A stretch of DNA of 64,000 nucleotides, taken from Ruegeria arenilitoris (GTDB taxonomy: Bacteria; Pseudomonadota; Alphaproteobacteria; Rhodobacterales; Rhodobacteraceae). The position numbers and the translations under genes are program-made. Each line of letters opens with the position of its first letter. Positions within the stretch are counted from its first letter, which is position 1. Positions 49,574-57,964 of this stretch are shown here, piece after piece. The notes beneath the pieces are model-generated. The model made no database searches, had not been told where the DNA came from, and worked only from the letters and a program-made list of their open reading frames with translations. Location of the stretch: assembly GCF_042675705.1 (NCBI RefSeq), contig NZ_JBHTJJ010000012.1. One strand, given 5' to 3'.

Positions 49574-52500
49574 CCAGCGATCACCTGCAACAGCTTGAAC
49601 GCGGTCGCAGCATCGTTTTCGACCACCGCAAGGAACTCTTCCTCGCCGATACGCAGACAGGTGAGATCGGTTTCAGCCACCATGCTGAGCGCACGGGGCT
49701 CTTTGCGGATCAGGCCCAGTTCGCCCACCAAGGTACCGCTGCCGACGCGGGTCACCAGCCGATCCTCCTCGGGCGGTTGCGGCAGGTACAGACCAGCTTC
49801 GCCGTCAATGATCATGTAGGCACCATCGGTCGGCTGGTCATCCTTGAGGAACACGACTTCGCCGGCCTTTGCCTCGTACCAGCGCGCACCAAAAGCCAGC
49901 AGTCGAAGCTGGCGACGATCCAGCCCCGAAAACAGCGGTGTCTGTTCCAAAGCACGCAGCTTTCGCGTGAGGTCCGCCGAGGCTGCACTGTCACCTTCAA
50001 CATCCGACGGAACCTGATCGGACACTACGCGCCCCTGTCGGATTTCGACAAACATGTCGAAAGCGCCGGGGTTCTTGAACTGTTCGTTCAGGTAGATGAT
50101 CGTGGCGTCCGGAAGCAGCTCTCGCAGGTTCCTGAACACAGCCACCTGCGTGTCCATGCCATAACTCGCCAGTGCGTTTTCCAGTATCAGGATATCCGGC
50201 TTCTTGATCGTCGCGCGGGTAAAGGCCAAAGGCTCGGCCAGCGCGGCCGGCAGGTTCTGCCCGCCCAGCGCGACCGGTATATCGTAGATCAGTTCAACCA
50301 CCAGCGGACGGGCTCCGTTTTCGGTCAGTACGTCTGCGATCACTTTCCGTACCTCGTCCGACCGCGCGCCCCCGATCTGGCTGACCTTGCCGAAAAGCGC
50401 ATTCTCCATAACCGTCAATCCCGGCGCAAAGGTGGCCGGGTCCAGCGGCTCGAACACGTCGTTCAGGCGCTCCATCAACTTGTCGGAATGGCTGTGCCGT
50501 AGTTCGAGGATGCGGTTCTTGAGCTCTTCGGAAAATGCCGGCCCAATCTGTTCAGCCGAGATCACGAAAGGCACGGCCAGCAGGCTGGCCAACTGGTCAT
50601 CGTCCAACCCTGACGCGCCGGTTTCCCGGGTCTTTTCCACCAGGTCGACAGCGGCCTCATAGGTGGCGGCCTCGAGTCCCAGCTTGCGGAACAACGGGTG
50701 ATCCGTCCCGTCCAGACCAAAGATCTGACGCAGCATTTCGATCACGTCACGTGTCAGGCCGACCAGTGTTTCATCCAGACCCAACTCGCGCAACTGCCCG
50801 AGGAAAACGGTCTGCCGGGCCAGCAACTCTTGCGTCACCTGCACGCGTGGCACAGCAAACAGCAGGTTTTCGGCAACGGGCAGTGCAGCGTTGTACGTCA
50901 TGCGGTCGAAAATCAGGGCTTGCGACTCCAGACCGGCCTTTTTGACGGCGTCCTGCACCAAGGGCCGCAGCTCGATCAGCTTGGCAGCAAGGTCGGGGTG
51001 CTTTTCAGGATCGAAACCCAACTCGGCCCCGCGTTGGAACAAGATGGGCCCAGAGCCCAGTCCGTCGATCAGCTTCAACCACCAATCGCGCAGCTGCTCG
51101 GCCGTTTCGAACCCGGCCAGTGAAGGGTCCAGCCAAGTGGCCCGGAAGGGATCGGGGCTGTTTCCCGCACGCAGCGTTTCAAGGTGGTCCGCGTCCTCCG
51201 GTGGAGCGGTCAGAGGCCTGAGCTGCATCGGCATCATCACATTGCCGCCAACGGTTCCCTGGAACATTACCGGTCGCGATGTGGCATGACCAATCCGGGC
51301 CGCCACAACGGCCTGGTGCAGCGAAGACAGGTTAACACCCCCGATTTCGACCCGGCCGGAACTTGGCAGGATCTCACGGGTCAATAGATCCGCCAGGGCC
51401 CGGCGGTCCTCTTCGCTGGGGGCGGCGATCCCTATGGTCTTACCGGCGGGGAAGGTCAGGTTCAGATCATCCAGAACCTGATTGCCATCCAGATCACGCA
51501 CCGAGACTTGCTCCAACTCGATCGGGCTATTCAGGTGCGGTCGGCTGTCGGGCTCGCCTTCGAACAGGGTTTCATTCAGCATGCCGCTCGGGGCGAACCG
51601 TTCGATGACCACCTCCCAGCGCAGAGACATGTCCTGTGTCTGGTTGTAGTAGGTCAGCAGTTCCTTCCAAGGCGAGCTGAGGTCCTTGTAGGCAGCGAGC
51701 GCGGCCACGAGAGCACCAAGCGAAACTGACCCCTGCAGAACCAGCAAACCCCCGACCAGGTAGAACAGGAACGGAGTCAATTGAGAGATGAAGTTGTTGA
51801 TGAACTTCATGAAGAATTTTTTCTGGTAGATCTCGAACCGGATGCTGAACAGCCGGGACAGTTGATCTGAAATCAGCGCTCGGCGATGGCGCCAGCCGCC
51901 GTTCTGGCGCAGAGTTGCCGCGCCGGCCGCGTTCTCGCCGATCTGAGCCGCCAGTACGCGCACCTCCTGGATCCGGCGCTTGTTCAACAGGTTGATCTGG
52001 CGCTGCAATCGCGGGATCAGCCAGGCCTGCAATGGGATCAGCGCGACAGCAGCCAACCCGAACCAGACGCTTTGCAGGAATAGAAAGGACAGGATTGTCA
52101 GCATCTGCCCCGCCTGAAGGACAGGCTGGCTGATTGCATCGCCCATCAGCCCGCCCATCGGCTCGCTTTCGGCGGTGATCATCGAGACCAGTTCGCCCTG
52201 ACTGACGCGCTCGAAATAGGGTTGAGGAAACAAAAGTGCGCGGTTGATCAACTGGTATCGGAACCGGCGCAGCATTCGTTCGCTGAGAACGCCTTTCATC
52301 GTGTTGATGCGCATCTTCATCAAACCATGCGCCAACACCGCCGCCAAAAAGGCGAAGCACAAAATTACCAGAAACGTCGTCTGCGACAGACTGTATCCCC
52401 AGACATCCACAATCTCGCTGGATGCGCCGATTGCGTCGTTGATGATGCGTTTGGGCAATTCAAGCGTCAGGTACAGCAGCGGGAACAATGTTGCCGTCAC

Positions 52501-52662
52501 GGCCAGCAGAACAAGCTGATCACGCTTGGAATACTTCCAAATAAATCCAAAAATTGAACGTTCTATGGCCCCTGCCCCTACTGGTGACCCGAAACTGTTT
52601 TGCAGCGATCCTGCCGCGGTCAAAGCAGCACGACGGTACTGCAATCGCGCTTGGATAGGCAA
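49558..52662 (-). CDS. ABC-exporter-like protein with degraded ATPase motifs and a C-terminal cyclic-nucleotide-binding domain
   Basis: A 1034-residue protein. Residues about 45-340 are a six-helix exporter domain. From 381 an ATPase-like domain begins (IELEQVSVRDLDGN), but Walker A is absent (GIAAPSEEDRRALAD at 411-424), the signature is ALGGQN (798-803), Walker B is DILILENALAS with Asn for the catalytic Glu, and the H-loop reads IIYLNEQ. About 330 residues separate Q-loop and signature, with three similar motifs (GTVGGNV 469-475, PVAENLLF 595-602, TVMENALF 750-757). Residues 905-1030 are a cNMP-type domain (GELGLIRKEPRAL). The start is a TTG with weak GGAAA; upstream context is otherwise unhelpful. 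Confidence 0.88.
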   Translation of the reverse strand: MPIQARLQYRRAALTAAGSLQNSFGSPVGAGAIERSIFGFIWKYSKRDQLVLLAVTATLFPLLYLTLELPKRIINDAIGASSEIVDVWGYSLSQTTFLVILCFAFLAAVLAHGLMKMRINTMKGVLSERMLRRFRYQLINRALLFPQPYFERVSQGELVSMITAESEPMGGLMGDAISQPVLQAGQMLTILSFLFLQSVWFGLAAVALIPLQAWLIPRLQRQINLLNKRRIQEVRVLAAQIGENAAGAATLRQNGGWRHRRALISDQLSRLFSIRFEIYQKKFFMKFINNFISQLTPFLFYLVGGLLVLQGSVSLGALVAALAAYKDLSSPWKELLTYYNQTQDMSLRWEVVIERFAPSGMLNETLFEGEPDSRPHLNSPIELEQVSVRDLDGNQVLDDLNLTFPAGKTIGIAAPSEEDRRALADLLTREILPSSGRVEIGGVNLSSLHQAVVAARIGHATSRPVMFQGTVGGNVMMPMQLRPLTAPPEDADHLETLRAGNSPDPFRATWLDPSLAGFETAEQLRDWWLKLIDGLGSGPILFQRGAELGFDPEKHPDLAAKLIELRPLVQDAVKKAGLESQALIFDRMTYNAALPVAENLLFAVPRVQVTQELLARQTVFLGQLRELGLDETLVGLTRDVIEMLRQIFGLDGTDHPLFRKLGLEAATYEAAVDLVEKTRETGASGLDDDQLASLLAVPFVISAEQIGPAFSEELKNRILELRHSHSDKLMERLNDVFEPLDPATFAPGLTVMENALFGKVSQIGGARSDEVRKVIADVLTENGARPLVVELIYDIPVALGGQNLPAALAEPLAFTRATIKKPDILILENALASYGMDTQVAVFRNLRELLPDATIIYLNEQFKNPGAFDMFVEIRQGRVVSDQVPSDVEGDSAASADLTRKLRALEQTPLFSGLDRRQLRLLAFGARWYEAKAGEVVFLKDDQPTDGAYMIIDGEAGLYLPQPPEEDRLVTRVGSGTLVGELGLIRKEPRALSMVAETDLTCLRIGEEEFLAVVENDAATAFKLLQVIAGYVSR

Positions 52663-52769
52663 ATGGTTTCCAAGGCGAAAACTATTTCGACTTGTGTGAA
52701 CTAGTTCATTTGCGATCCTGCCTCATAGCCCTTAGTCTGAAGGTCAGGACGATATCGGGAGGGTAGTTT

Positions 52770-53162
52770 TTGCCTGCTACACTTGGCACTGTGTTGCTTC
52801 TGCTGTGTGCACTGCAGATCAAACACATGTTTGCCGATTTCTACCTTCAAACGCCCAAGATGCTGTCTGGGCGGGGAGAGTACCTGCATGTCGGGCGCGC
52901 ACAGCATGCCGCGGTGCATGTTGTGGGCTCAGTCGTGGTTTTCCTGATATTCGGCGCGCCGCTTTCGTTCATCCTGATCATCGGTGCGCTCGAGTGGATC
53001 GTGCATTTCAATATCGATTTCGCCAAAGCCAGCTATTCCGACAAGAAACAATTGCAACCTGATCAGGCCGCTTTTTGGCGGGCCGCTGGTCTGGATCAAT
53101 GCTTGCACAACCTCACTTACATCGCGATGGCCTGGGCCTGGGTTGAATTCGTCGCGCGGTAG
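52770..53162 (+). CDS. DUF3307 family membrane protein
   Basis: A 130-residue integral membrane protein starting at a TTG with GGGAGGG six bases upstream. Three to four hydrophobic helices (TLGTVLLLLCALQIKHMFADF, VVGSVVVFLIFGAPLSFILI, LTYIAMAWAWVEF) and the conserved HMFADFYLQ and WIVHFNIDFAK segments match DUF3307. The function is unknown. It is divergent from the ABC-like gene and its stop abuts the Lrp-family gene ending at 53163. Confidence 0.8.
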   Translation: MPATLGTVLLLLCALQIKHMFADFYLQTPKMLSGRGEYLHVGRAQHAAVHVVGSVVVFLIFGAPLSFILIIGALEWIVHFNIDFAKASYSDKKQLQPDQAAFWRAAGLDQCLHNLTYIAMAWAWVEFVAR

Positions 53163-53624
53163 TCAGAACTCGACCGAACGATTGCGTTTGACCGCCCGTA
53201 GAACCACATTCGTCTGCGCACTTGCGACGGCCGGCAAACGAAACAGAAACCTCTCCAAAAAGACGTTGTAGGCGGCAAGATCGGGACACTGCACTCGCAG
53301 GTGATAGTCTGCCTGACCGGTCGTTGCGAAACATTCCTGAACTTCCCTGCAGGTTTCGATTGCCCGGATGAACTCCACGATCTTGTCGGGATCATGCCGC
53401 GTCAGATGCACATGTACGATCGCCTCGAACCCCAACCCCAGCGCGACCGGGTTCACAACTGCGCCGTAGCGTTCAATGATCCCGGCCTCTTCCAATGCGC
53501 GGACCCGTCTCCAAAGGGCCGAGGTCGACATCCCGACCGCATCGGCCAGGTCCGCATTCGACACGCGGCTGTCCTTTTGTAACAGGGTCAGAATCCGGCG
53601 ATCTCTGTCGTCCAGCTGCATCAT
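53163..53624 (-). CDS. Lrp/AsnC-family regulator, probable controller of the indolepyruvate oxidoreductase
   Basis: A 153-residue feast/famine regulator. Its N-terminal helix-turn-helix is SRVSNADLADAVGMSTSALWRRVRALEEAGII; its C-terminal RAM ligand domain covers about residues 65-145 (VQECFATTGQADYHLRVQCPDL). I start it at 53624 (MMQLDDRDRRIL). It is divergent from the fused indolepyruvate ferredoxin oxidoreductase with two overlapping dyads in the 138-base gap. Lrp-type control by an aromatic amino acid is the natural inference. Confidence 0.9.
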   Translation of the reverse strand: MMQLDDRDRRILTLLQKDSRVSNADLADAVGMSTSALWRRVRALEEAGIIERYGAVVNPVALGLGFEAIVHVHLTRHDPDKIVEFIRAIETCREVQECFATTGQADYHLRVQCPDLAAYNVFLERFLFRLPAVASAQTNVVLRAVKRNRSVEF

Positions 53625-53661
53625 TTGGTAGGTCTTTTCGTGTTCTTCGGGTTTTGTGGGT

Positions 53662-53715
53662 AATTCTATCGGAGTTTTATCAGAATTGCGAATCCATTGG
53701 TACAACATTTCGCAA
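53662..53715. promoter_or_regulatory. Overlapping dyads between the Lrp gene and the IOR gene
   Basis: AATTCT (53662-53667) pairs with AGAATT (53682-53687) across 14 bases. TTGCGAA (53686-53692) pairs with TTCGCAA (53709-53715) across 16 bases. They share two bases and lie upstream of both genes, as expected for multiple Lrp-type sites. The start sites are unknown. Confidence 0.4.
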
Positions 53716-53762
53716 GTACCGAACTACAGTTGTTCATCTCAAAGCCAATCCAGGTCCAAGCC

Positions 53763-56700
53763 ATGAGCCGCCACGACAGCAATCTTCGCACTTATCAACT
53801 CGCAGACCGGTACGAACAGACCGAGGGTCGCGTGTTCCTGACCGGGACACAGGCGCTGGCGCGCATCCTGATGGATCAGGCGCGGCGCGATCGCGATGCC
53901 GGGCTGAACACGGGCGGGTTCGTCTCGGGCTATCGTGGATCGCCCTTGGGCGGGCTGGACCTGGAACTGTGGCGCGCGCGCGAACGGCTGAAATCCGACC
54001 GCATCACCTTCATGCCCGCCGTGAACGAGGATCTGGGCGCAACCGCCGTTCTGGGCGCGCAGCAGGCGACGCTGGACCCGCAGTGCGAATTCGAAGGCAT
54101 CTTCTCGATGTGGTACGGCAAGGGGCCGGGCGTCGACCGCTCGGGCGATGCGCTGAAGCACGGCAATGCCTATGGCTCGGCCCCCAAGGGCGGCGTGCTG
54201 GTCGTGGCCGGTGACGACCACGGCTGCGTCAGCTCCTCCATGCCGCACCAGTCCGACGTGGCCTTCATGGCATGGTTCATGCCCACGCTGAACCCCGCCT
54301 CGGTCGAGGAATATCTGGAATTCGGCGAATACGGCTTTGCGCTGTCGCGGTTTTCCGGCACCTGGGTCGGGTTCAAGGCGATCTCGGAAACCGTCGAAAG
54401 CGCCCGCTCGGTCGAGCTGCGCCCCGACCGGCAGTTCATCCTGCCCGAGATCGACCTGCCCCCCGGCGGGTTGCATGTGCGCGCCGCCGACCTTCCCTCG
54501 CCAGAGATCGAGACCCGTATCCAGCACAAGCTGCGCGCCGTGCGCGCCTTTGCCGAGGCCAACCCGATCGACCGGCGCGTCTATGACATCGACCACGCCA
54601 AGTTCGGCTTTGTCACCACCGGAAAGGCGCATCTGGACCTGATGGAGGCGCTGCGCCTGCTGGGACTGGACGAGGCCGCCTGCCGCCGTCTGGGTATCGA
54701 CATCTACAAGGTCGGCATGGTCTGGCCACTGGCGCGCCGCAACGCGCTGCGCTTCGTGAAGGGCAAGGCCGAGGTTCTGGTGGTCGAGGAAAAACGCGGC
54801 ATCATCGAAAGCCAGTTCAAGGAATATTTCTATGACTGGCCCGGCGACAAGCCACACAAGATGGTGGGCAAATACGACAGTCACGGCGAACCGCTGATCC
54901 CCTGGACCGGCGAGCTCAGCCCACTGATGCTGGTGCCGATCGTGGCCGACCGCCTGCACCGGTTTTTCCCCGAAGAGGACCTGCCCGCCAAGGCCAAGGC
55001 GCTGACGGACCAGCCGCCGCAACTGATCAACGTGCCCGGCGCGACCCGCACGCCCTATTTCTGCTCGGGCTGTCCGCACAACACCTCGACCAAGGTGCCC
55101 GATGGTTCGATCGCGGCCAGTGGCATCGGCTGCCACGTCATGGCCTCGTGGATGGATCGCCACACCGTCGGCTATGCCCAGATGGGCGGCGAAGGCGTGC
55201 CGCATGTGGTTGCGTCCAAGTTCAACGGCGGAAAGCACATCTTCCAGAACCTCGGCGAAGGCACCTGGTATCACTCGGGCTCGCTGGCGATCCGGCAGGC
55301 GGTCGCGGCCGGGACCAACATCACCTACAAGATCCTCTACAACGACGCCGTGGCCATGACCGGCGGCCAACCGGTGGACGGCCCGGTCAGCGTCGCCGGC
55401 ATCGCCCAGACCTGCCGCGCCGAGGGCGTGGAGCGGATCGCCATCGTGTCTGACGACATCTCGAAGTTCCACCACGCGGATTTCCCGTCGGAAACCACGT
55501 TCCACGACCGGGCGGAGCTGGACACCCTGCAGCGCGAACTGCGCGAGATCCCGGGCGTGACCGTTCTGATCTACGAACAGACCTGCGCCACCGAAAAACG
55601 CCGCCGCCGCAAGCGCGGCACGATGGAGGACCCCAAGCGGTTCGTCTGGATCAACGATCTGGTCTGCGAAGGCTGTGGCGACTGCTCGGTCGAATCCAAC
55701 TGCCTGAGCGTCGAGCCGCGCGAAACCCCGCTGGGCCGCAAGCGCAAGATCAATTTGAGCTCGTGCAACAAGGATTTCTCGTGCCTCAACGGATTCTGCC
55801 CCAGCTTCGTGACCATCGAAGGCGGCGAACGCCGCAAACGCATTACAAAGCTGGATCTGGGAACACTCGAGGACGGGCTCCCCGACACTACCCTGCCCCG
55901 CCTGGACAAACCGTTCGAGTTGCTGGTAACCGGCGTGGGCGGCACAGGCGTGGTGACGGTTGGTGCGCTGATCACGATGGCGGCCCATCTCGAAGGGAAA
56001 GGCGCCTCGGTCCTGGATTTCACAGGCTTTGCTCAGAAATTCGGAACCGTTCTCAGCTATATCCGTTTAGGAGACACTCCAAACGCGCTGAACCAGGTCC
56101 GCATTGATCAGGGCGCGGCCGATGCGGTGATTGGTTGCGACGTCGTCGTCAGTTCGGCCCCCAAAGCCTCGGCGCATTACCGCAAGGGTACGCGCGTGGT
56201 CCTGAACCGGGCTGAAATGCCGACCGGCGATATCGTTCTGCGCCGCGACGCTCAGTTGCAGGCAAATGCCCGTGAACAGGCCATTCAGAACGTGGTCGGG
56301 GCTGAAAACCTGTTCGGTTTCGACGCCAACGCGGTGGCGGAAACCCTGCTGGGTGATGCGGTGTTTGCCAATGTGATAATGCTGGGTTTTGCGTGGCAGC
56401 ACGGTCTTGTGCCGGTATCGCATGTCGCGCTGGGTCAGGCGATTCTGCTGAATGGCGTCGCTGTCGAGAAGAACCGTCTGGCTTTTGCAATCGGGCGCAA
56501 CATGGCAGTTCGTCCGGACGTTCTGGCGCTGCCTTCCGACGACGTTGGTTCAGAAGAAACACTGGATCAGATGATTGCGCGCCGTACCGCCTACCTGACC
56601 GAGTATCAAAGCGCGAAATACGCGCAGGCCTATGCCGATCGTATCGCCACCTTCCGCTCGGCTCTGCCGCAGGCTGACGAGACCCTGCTGCGCAGCGTCG

Positions 56701-57191
56701 CTCGCAACCTGTTCCGCTTCATGGCCTACAAGGATGAGTTCGAAGTCGCGCGGCTGATGACTTCGGACCATTTCGCGCAGGATCTGGCCAACCAGTTCGA
56801 GGGCGATTTTGCGGTCCGCTTCCATATGGCCCCGCCCCTGCTGAGCCGCAGAACGGACGTCCGGGGCCGACCGCTGAAAAAGGCGTTCGGACCTTGGATG
56901 CAGCCGGTTCTGCGGGGCCTGTCAAAGATGCGGGCGCTGCGCGGAACAGCTCTCAATCCGTTCGGCTATCACGCCGAAGCGCGCCTGCACCGCGATCTGC
57001 TGAATTGGTACCAAGGGCTATTGGACCTTGTTGCGGCCGAGTACGGCGATCGGGATGCCGAAACGTGGCAAAGCATCCTGGCCTGCGCTGACGAGATCCG
57101 CGGTTACGGCCCGGTTCGGATACAAGCGGCCGAGACCGCCAGACGAAAGGTCGATGACTTGTTGCGCGTGCCGCGCGCTCAGGCCGCCTGA
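53763..57191 (+). CDS. Fused indolepyruvate ferredoxin oxidoreductase
   Basis: A 1142-residue single-chain oxidoreductase that decarboxylates arylpyruvates to aryl-acyl-CoA with ferredoxin. Order: an IorA-like pyrimidine-binding/PP domain (LGATAVLGAQQATLDPQCEF; FEGIFSMWYGKGPGVDRSGD), a TPP-binding half (FCSGCPHNTSTKVPDGSIAASG), a 4Fe-4S motif near residues 634-647 (CEGCGDCSVESNC), and an IorB-like gamma domain from about 720 (GVGGTGVVTVGAL), plus a C-terminal DUF6537-type part. Used in aerobic aromatic-amino-acid degradation in many Roseobacters. A divergent Lrp gene is the likely regulator. Its 3' end overlaps the next gene by 13 bases on the other strand. Confidence 0.95.
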   Translation: MSRHDSNLRTYQLADRYEQTEGRVFLTGTQALARILMDQARRDRDAGLNTGGFVSGYRGSPLGGLDLELWRARERLKSDRITFMPAVNEDLGATAVLGAQQATLDPQCEFEGIFSMWYGKGPGVDRSGDALKHGNAYGSAPKGGVLVVAGDDHGCVSSSMPHQSDVAFMAWFMPTLNPASVEEYLEFGEYGFALSRFSGTWVGFKAISETVESARSVELRPDRQFILPEIDLPPGGLHVRAADLPSPEIETRIQHKLRAVRAFAEANPIDRRVYDIDHAKFGFVTTGKAHLDLMEALRLLGLDEAACRRLGIDIYKVGMVWPLARRNALRFVKGKAEVLVVEEKRGIIESQFKEYFYDWPGDKPHKMVGKYDSHGEPLIPWTGELSPLMLVPIVADRLHRFFPEEDLPAKAKALTDQPPQLINVPGATRTPYFCSGCPHNTSTKVPDGSIAASGIGCHVMASWMDRHTVGYAQMGGEGVPHVVASKFNGGKHIFQNLGEGTWYHSGSLAIRQAVAAGTNITYKILYNDAVAMTGGQPVDGPVSVAGIAQTCRAEGVERIAIVSDDISKFHHADFPSETTFHDRAELDTLQRELREIPGVTVLIYEQTCATEKRRRRKRGTMEDPKRFVWINDLVCEGCGDCSVESNCLSVEPRETPLGRKRKINLSSCNKDFSCLNGFCPSFVTIEGGERRKRITKLDLGTLEDGLPDTTLPRLDKPFELLVTGVGGTGVVTVGALITMAAHLEGKGASVLDFTGFAQKFGTVLSYIRLGDTPNALNQVRIDQGAADAVIGCDVVVSSAPKASAHYRKGTRVVLNRAEMPTGDIVLRRDAQLQANAREQAIQNVVGAENLFGFDANAVAETLLGDAVFANVIMLGFAWQHGLVPVSHVALGQAILLNGVAVEKNRLAFAIGRNMAVRPDVLALPSDDVGSEETLDQMIARRTAYLTEYQSAKYAQAYADRIATFRSALPQADETLLRSVARNLFRFMAYKDEFEVARLMTSDHFAQDLANQFEGDFAVRFHMAPPLLSRRTDVRGRPLKKAFGPWMQPVLRGLSKMRALRGTALNPFGYHAEARLHRDLLNWYQGLLDLVAAEYGDRDAETWQSILACADEIRGYGPVRIQAAETARRKVDDLLRVPRAQAA

Positions 57192-57910
57192 TCCAGCGCC
57201 GAGGCCTTGTAGGCCGCAAGCCAAGCCGCATCCAGCCGGTCGACAACGGCTGGATCGAACCGCTCTTCGACCTCCCAATACCGGCCGGATGGCACCACGT
57301 AACCTACCTCACACTCGGCTTGAAGCAGGGCATCGACGTGTTCGGTGCTCGGCAGGGCCTCGGAGGTCATTCCGGTATGCGAGACGGACGGATAGACCAG
57401 CCGGCTGGGGCCAGAGGACAACCGCACCATATTGCAATCCTGACGCGCCGCCAGCAGCGCCAGCCGTGCCGATTTCGCCTCGAGCGAGCGCAGGGTGACG
57501 TCGGCGCGCAAGGGATCGGCCGTTCCCTGGCCGTAGAAATGTGTGTTGCCCGAGCGCGGATAGACCATGTCGCAGCCAAAGAAGGCCATCACCGATGGTT
57601 TGAGAGCACGCAGCGCCCAGTACCCGGCGGTAAAGGCCATGGTGCCACCGGCATAGACGAAGCCGCCATACGCGTTCTGGATCGGAACATAATCCTGCGC
57701 CGTCACGATGCGTTGCGTCGCTGTCAGACAGTCGGGGCGGTTCTCAGCCGGAAAATCCTCGGGATGGATCAGGAAATCCCAATCTTCGCGGATGCGCCAG
57801 GCGTTGTTGATGGCCACGATATGAGTGAACGACCCACGCGCCCAATCCCGCGCCGCCAGCGCCGCAGGCGCACTTCCCAAGATCAGAACTCTGGTGTCAT
57901 TCTCCGCCAT
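57179..57910 (-). CDS. Hypothetical protein, possibly nucleotide-sugar or glycan related
   Basis: A 243-residue soluble protein of unknown function. The N-terminal VLILGSAPAALAARDWARG and the following AINNAWRIREDWDFLIHPEDFP resemble the opening of DUF115/sialyltransferase-like proteins (a GS-P loop, then a DxxxxxHP segment). SVMAFFGCDMVYPRSGNTHFYGQG could be an acidic/His site. No signal peptide or membrane helix is seen. GGGCGGG precedes the ATG. It overlaps the IOR gene by 13 bases, convergent, and lies just downstream of the amine operon. Confidence 0.6.
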   Translation of the reverse strand: MAENDTRVLILGSAPAALAARDWARGSFTHIVAINNAWRIREDWDFLIHPEDFPAENRPDCLTATQRIVTAQDYVPIQNAYGGFVYAGGTMAFTAGYWALRALKPSVMAFFGCDMVYPRSGNTHFYGQGTADPLRADVTLRSLEAKSARLALLAARQDCNMVRLSSGPSRLVYPSVSHTGMTSEALPSTEHVDALLQAECEVGYVVPSGRYWEVEERFDPAVVDRLDAAWLAAYKASALDQAA

Positions 57911-57964
57911 CGCGCCCGCCCTTTCTCAGTGTTTCCCGAGAGCTAGCGCATTTGTCCGGCATGG

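Noticed and set aside
53739..55988. 749-codon minus-strand frame
   Set aside because: Antisense to the indolepyruvate oxidoreductase, whose motifs are clear on the plus strand.
53763..57191. Possible frameshift or join inside the oxidoreductase because codon use seems to shift after about 55850
   Set aside because: The frame is continuous, domains follow the normal order, and the junction corresponds to the IorA/IorB fusion point.
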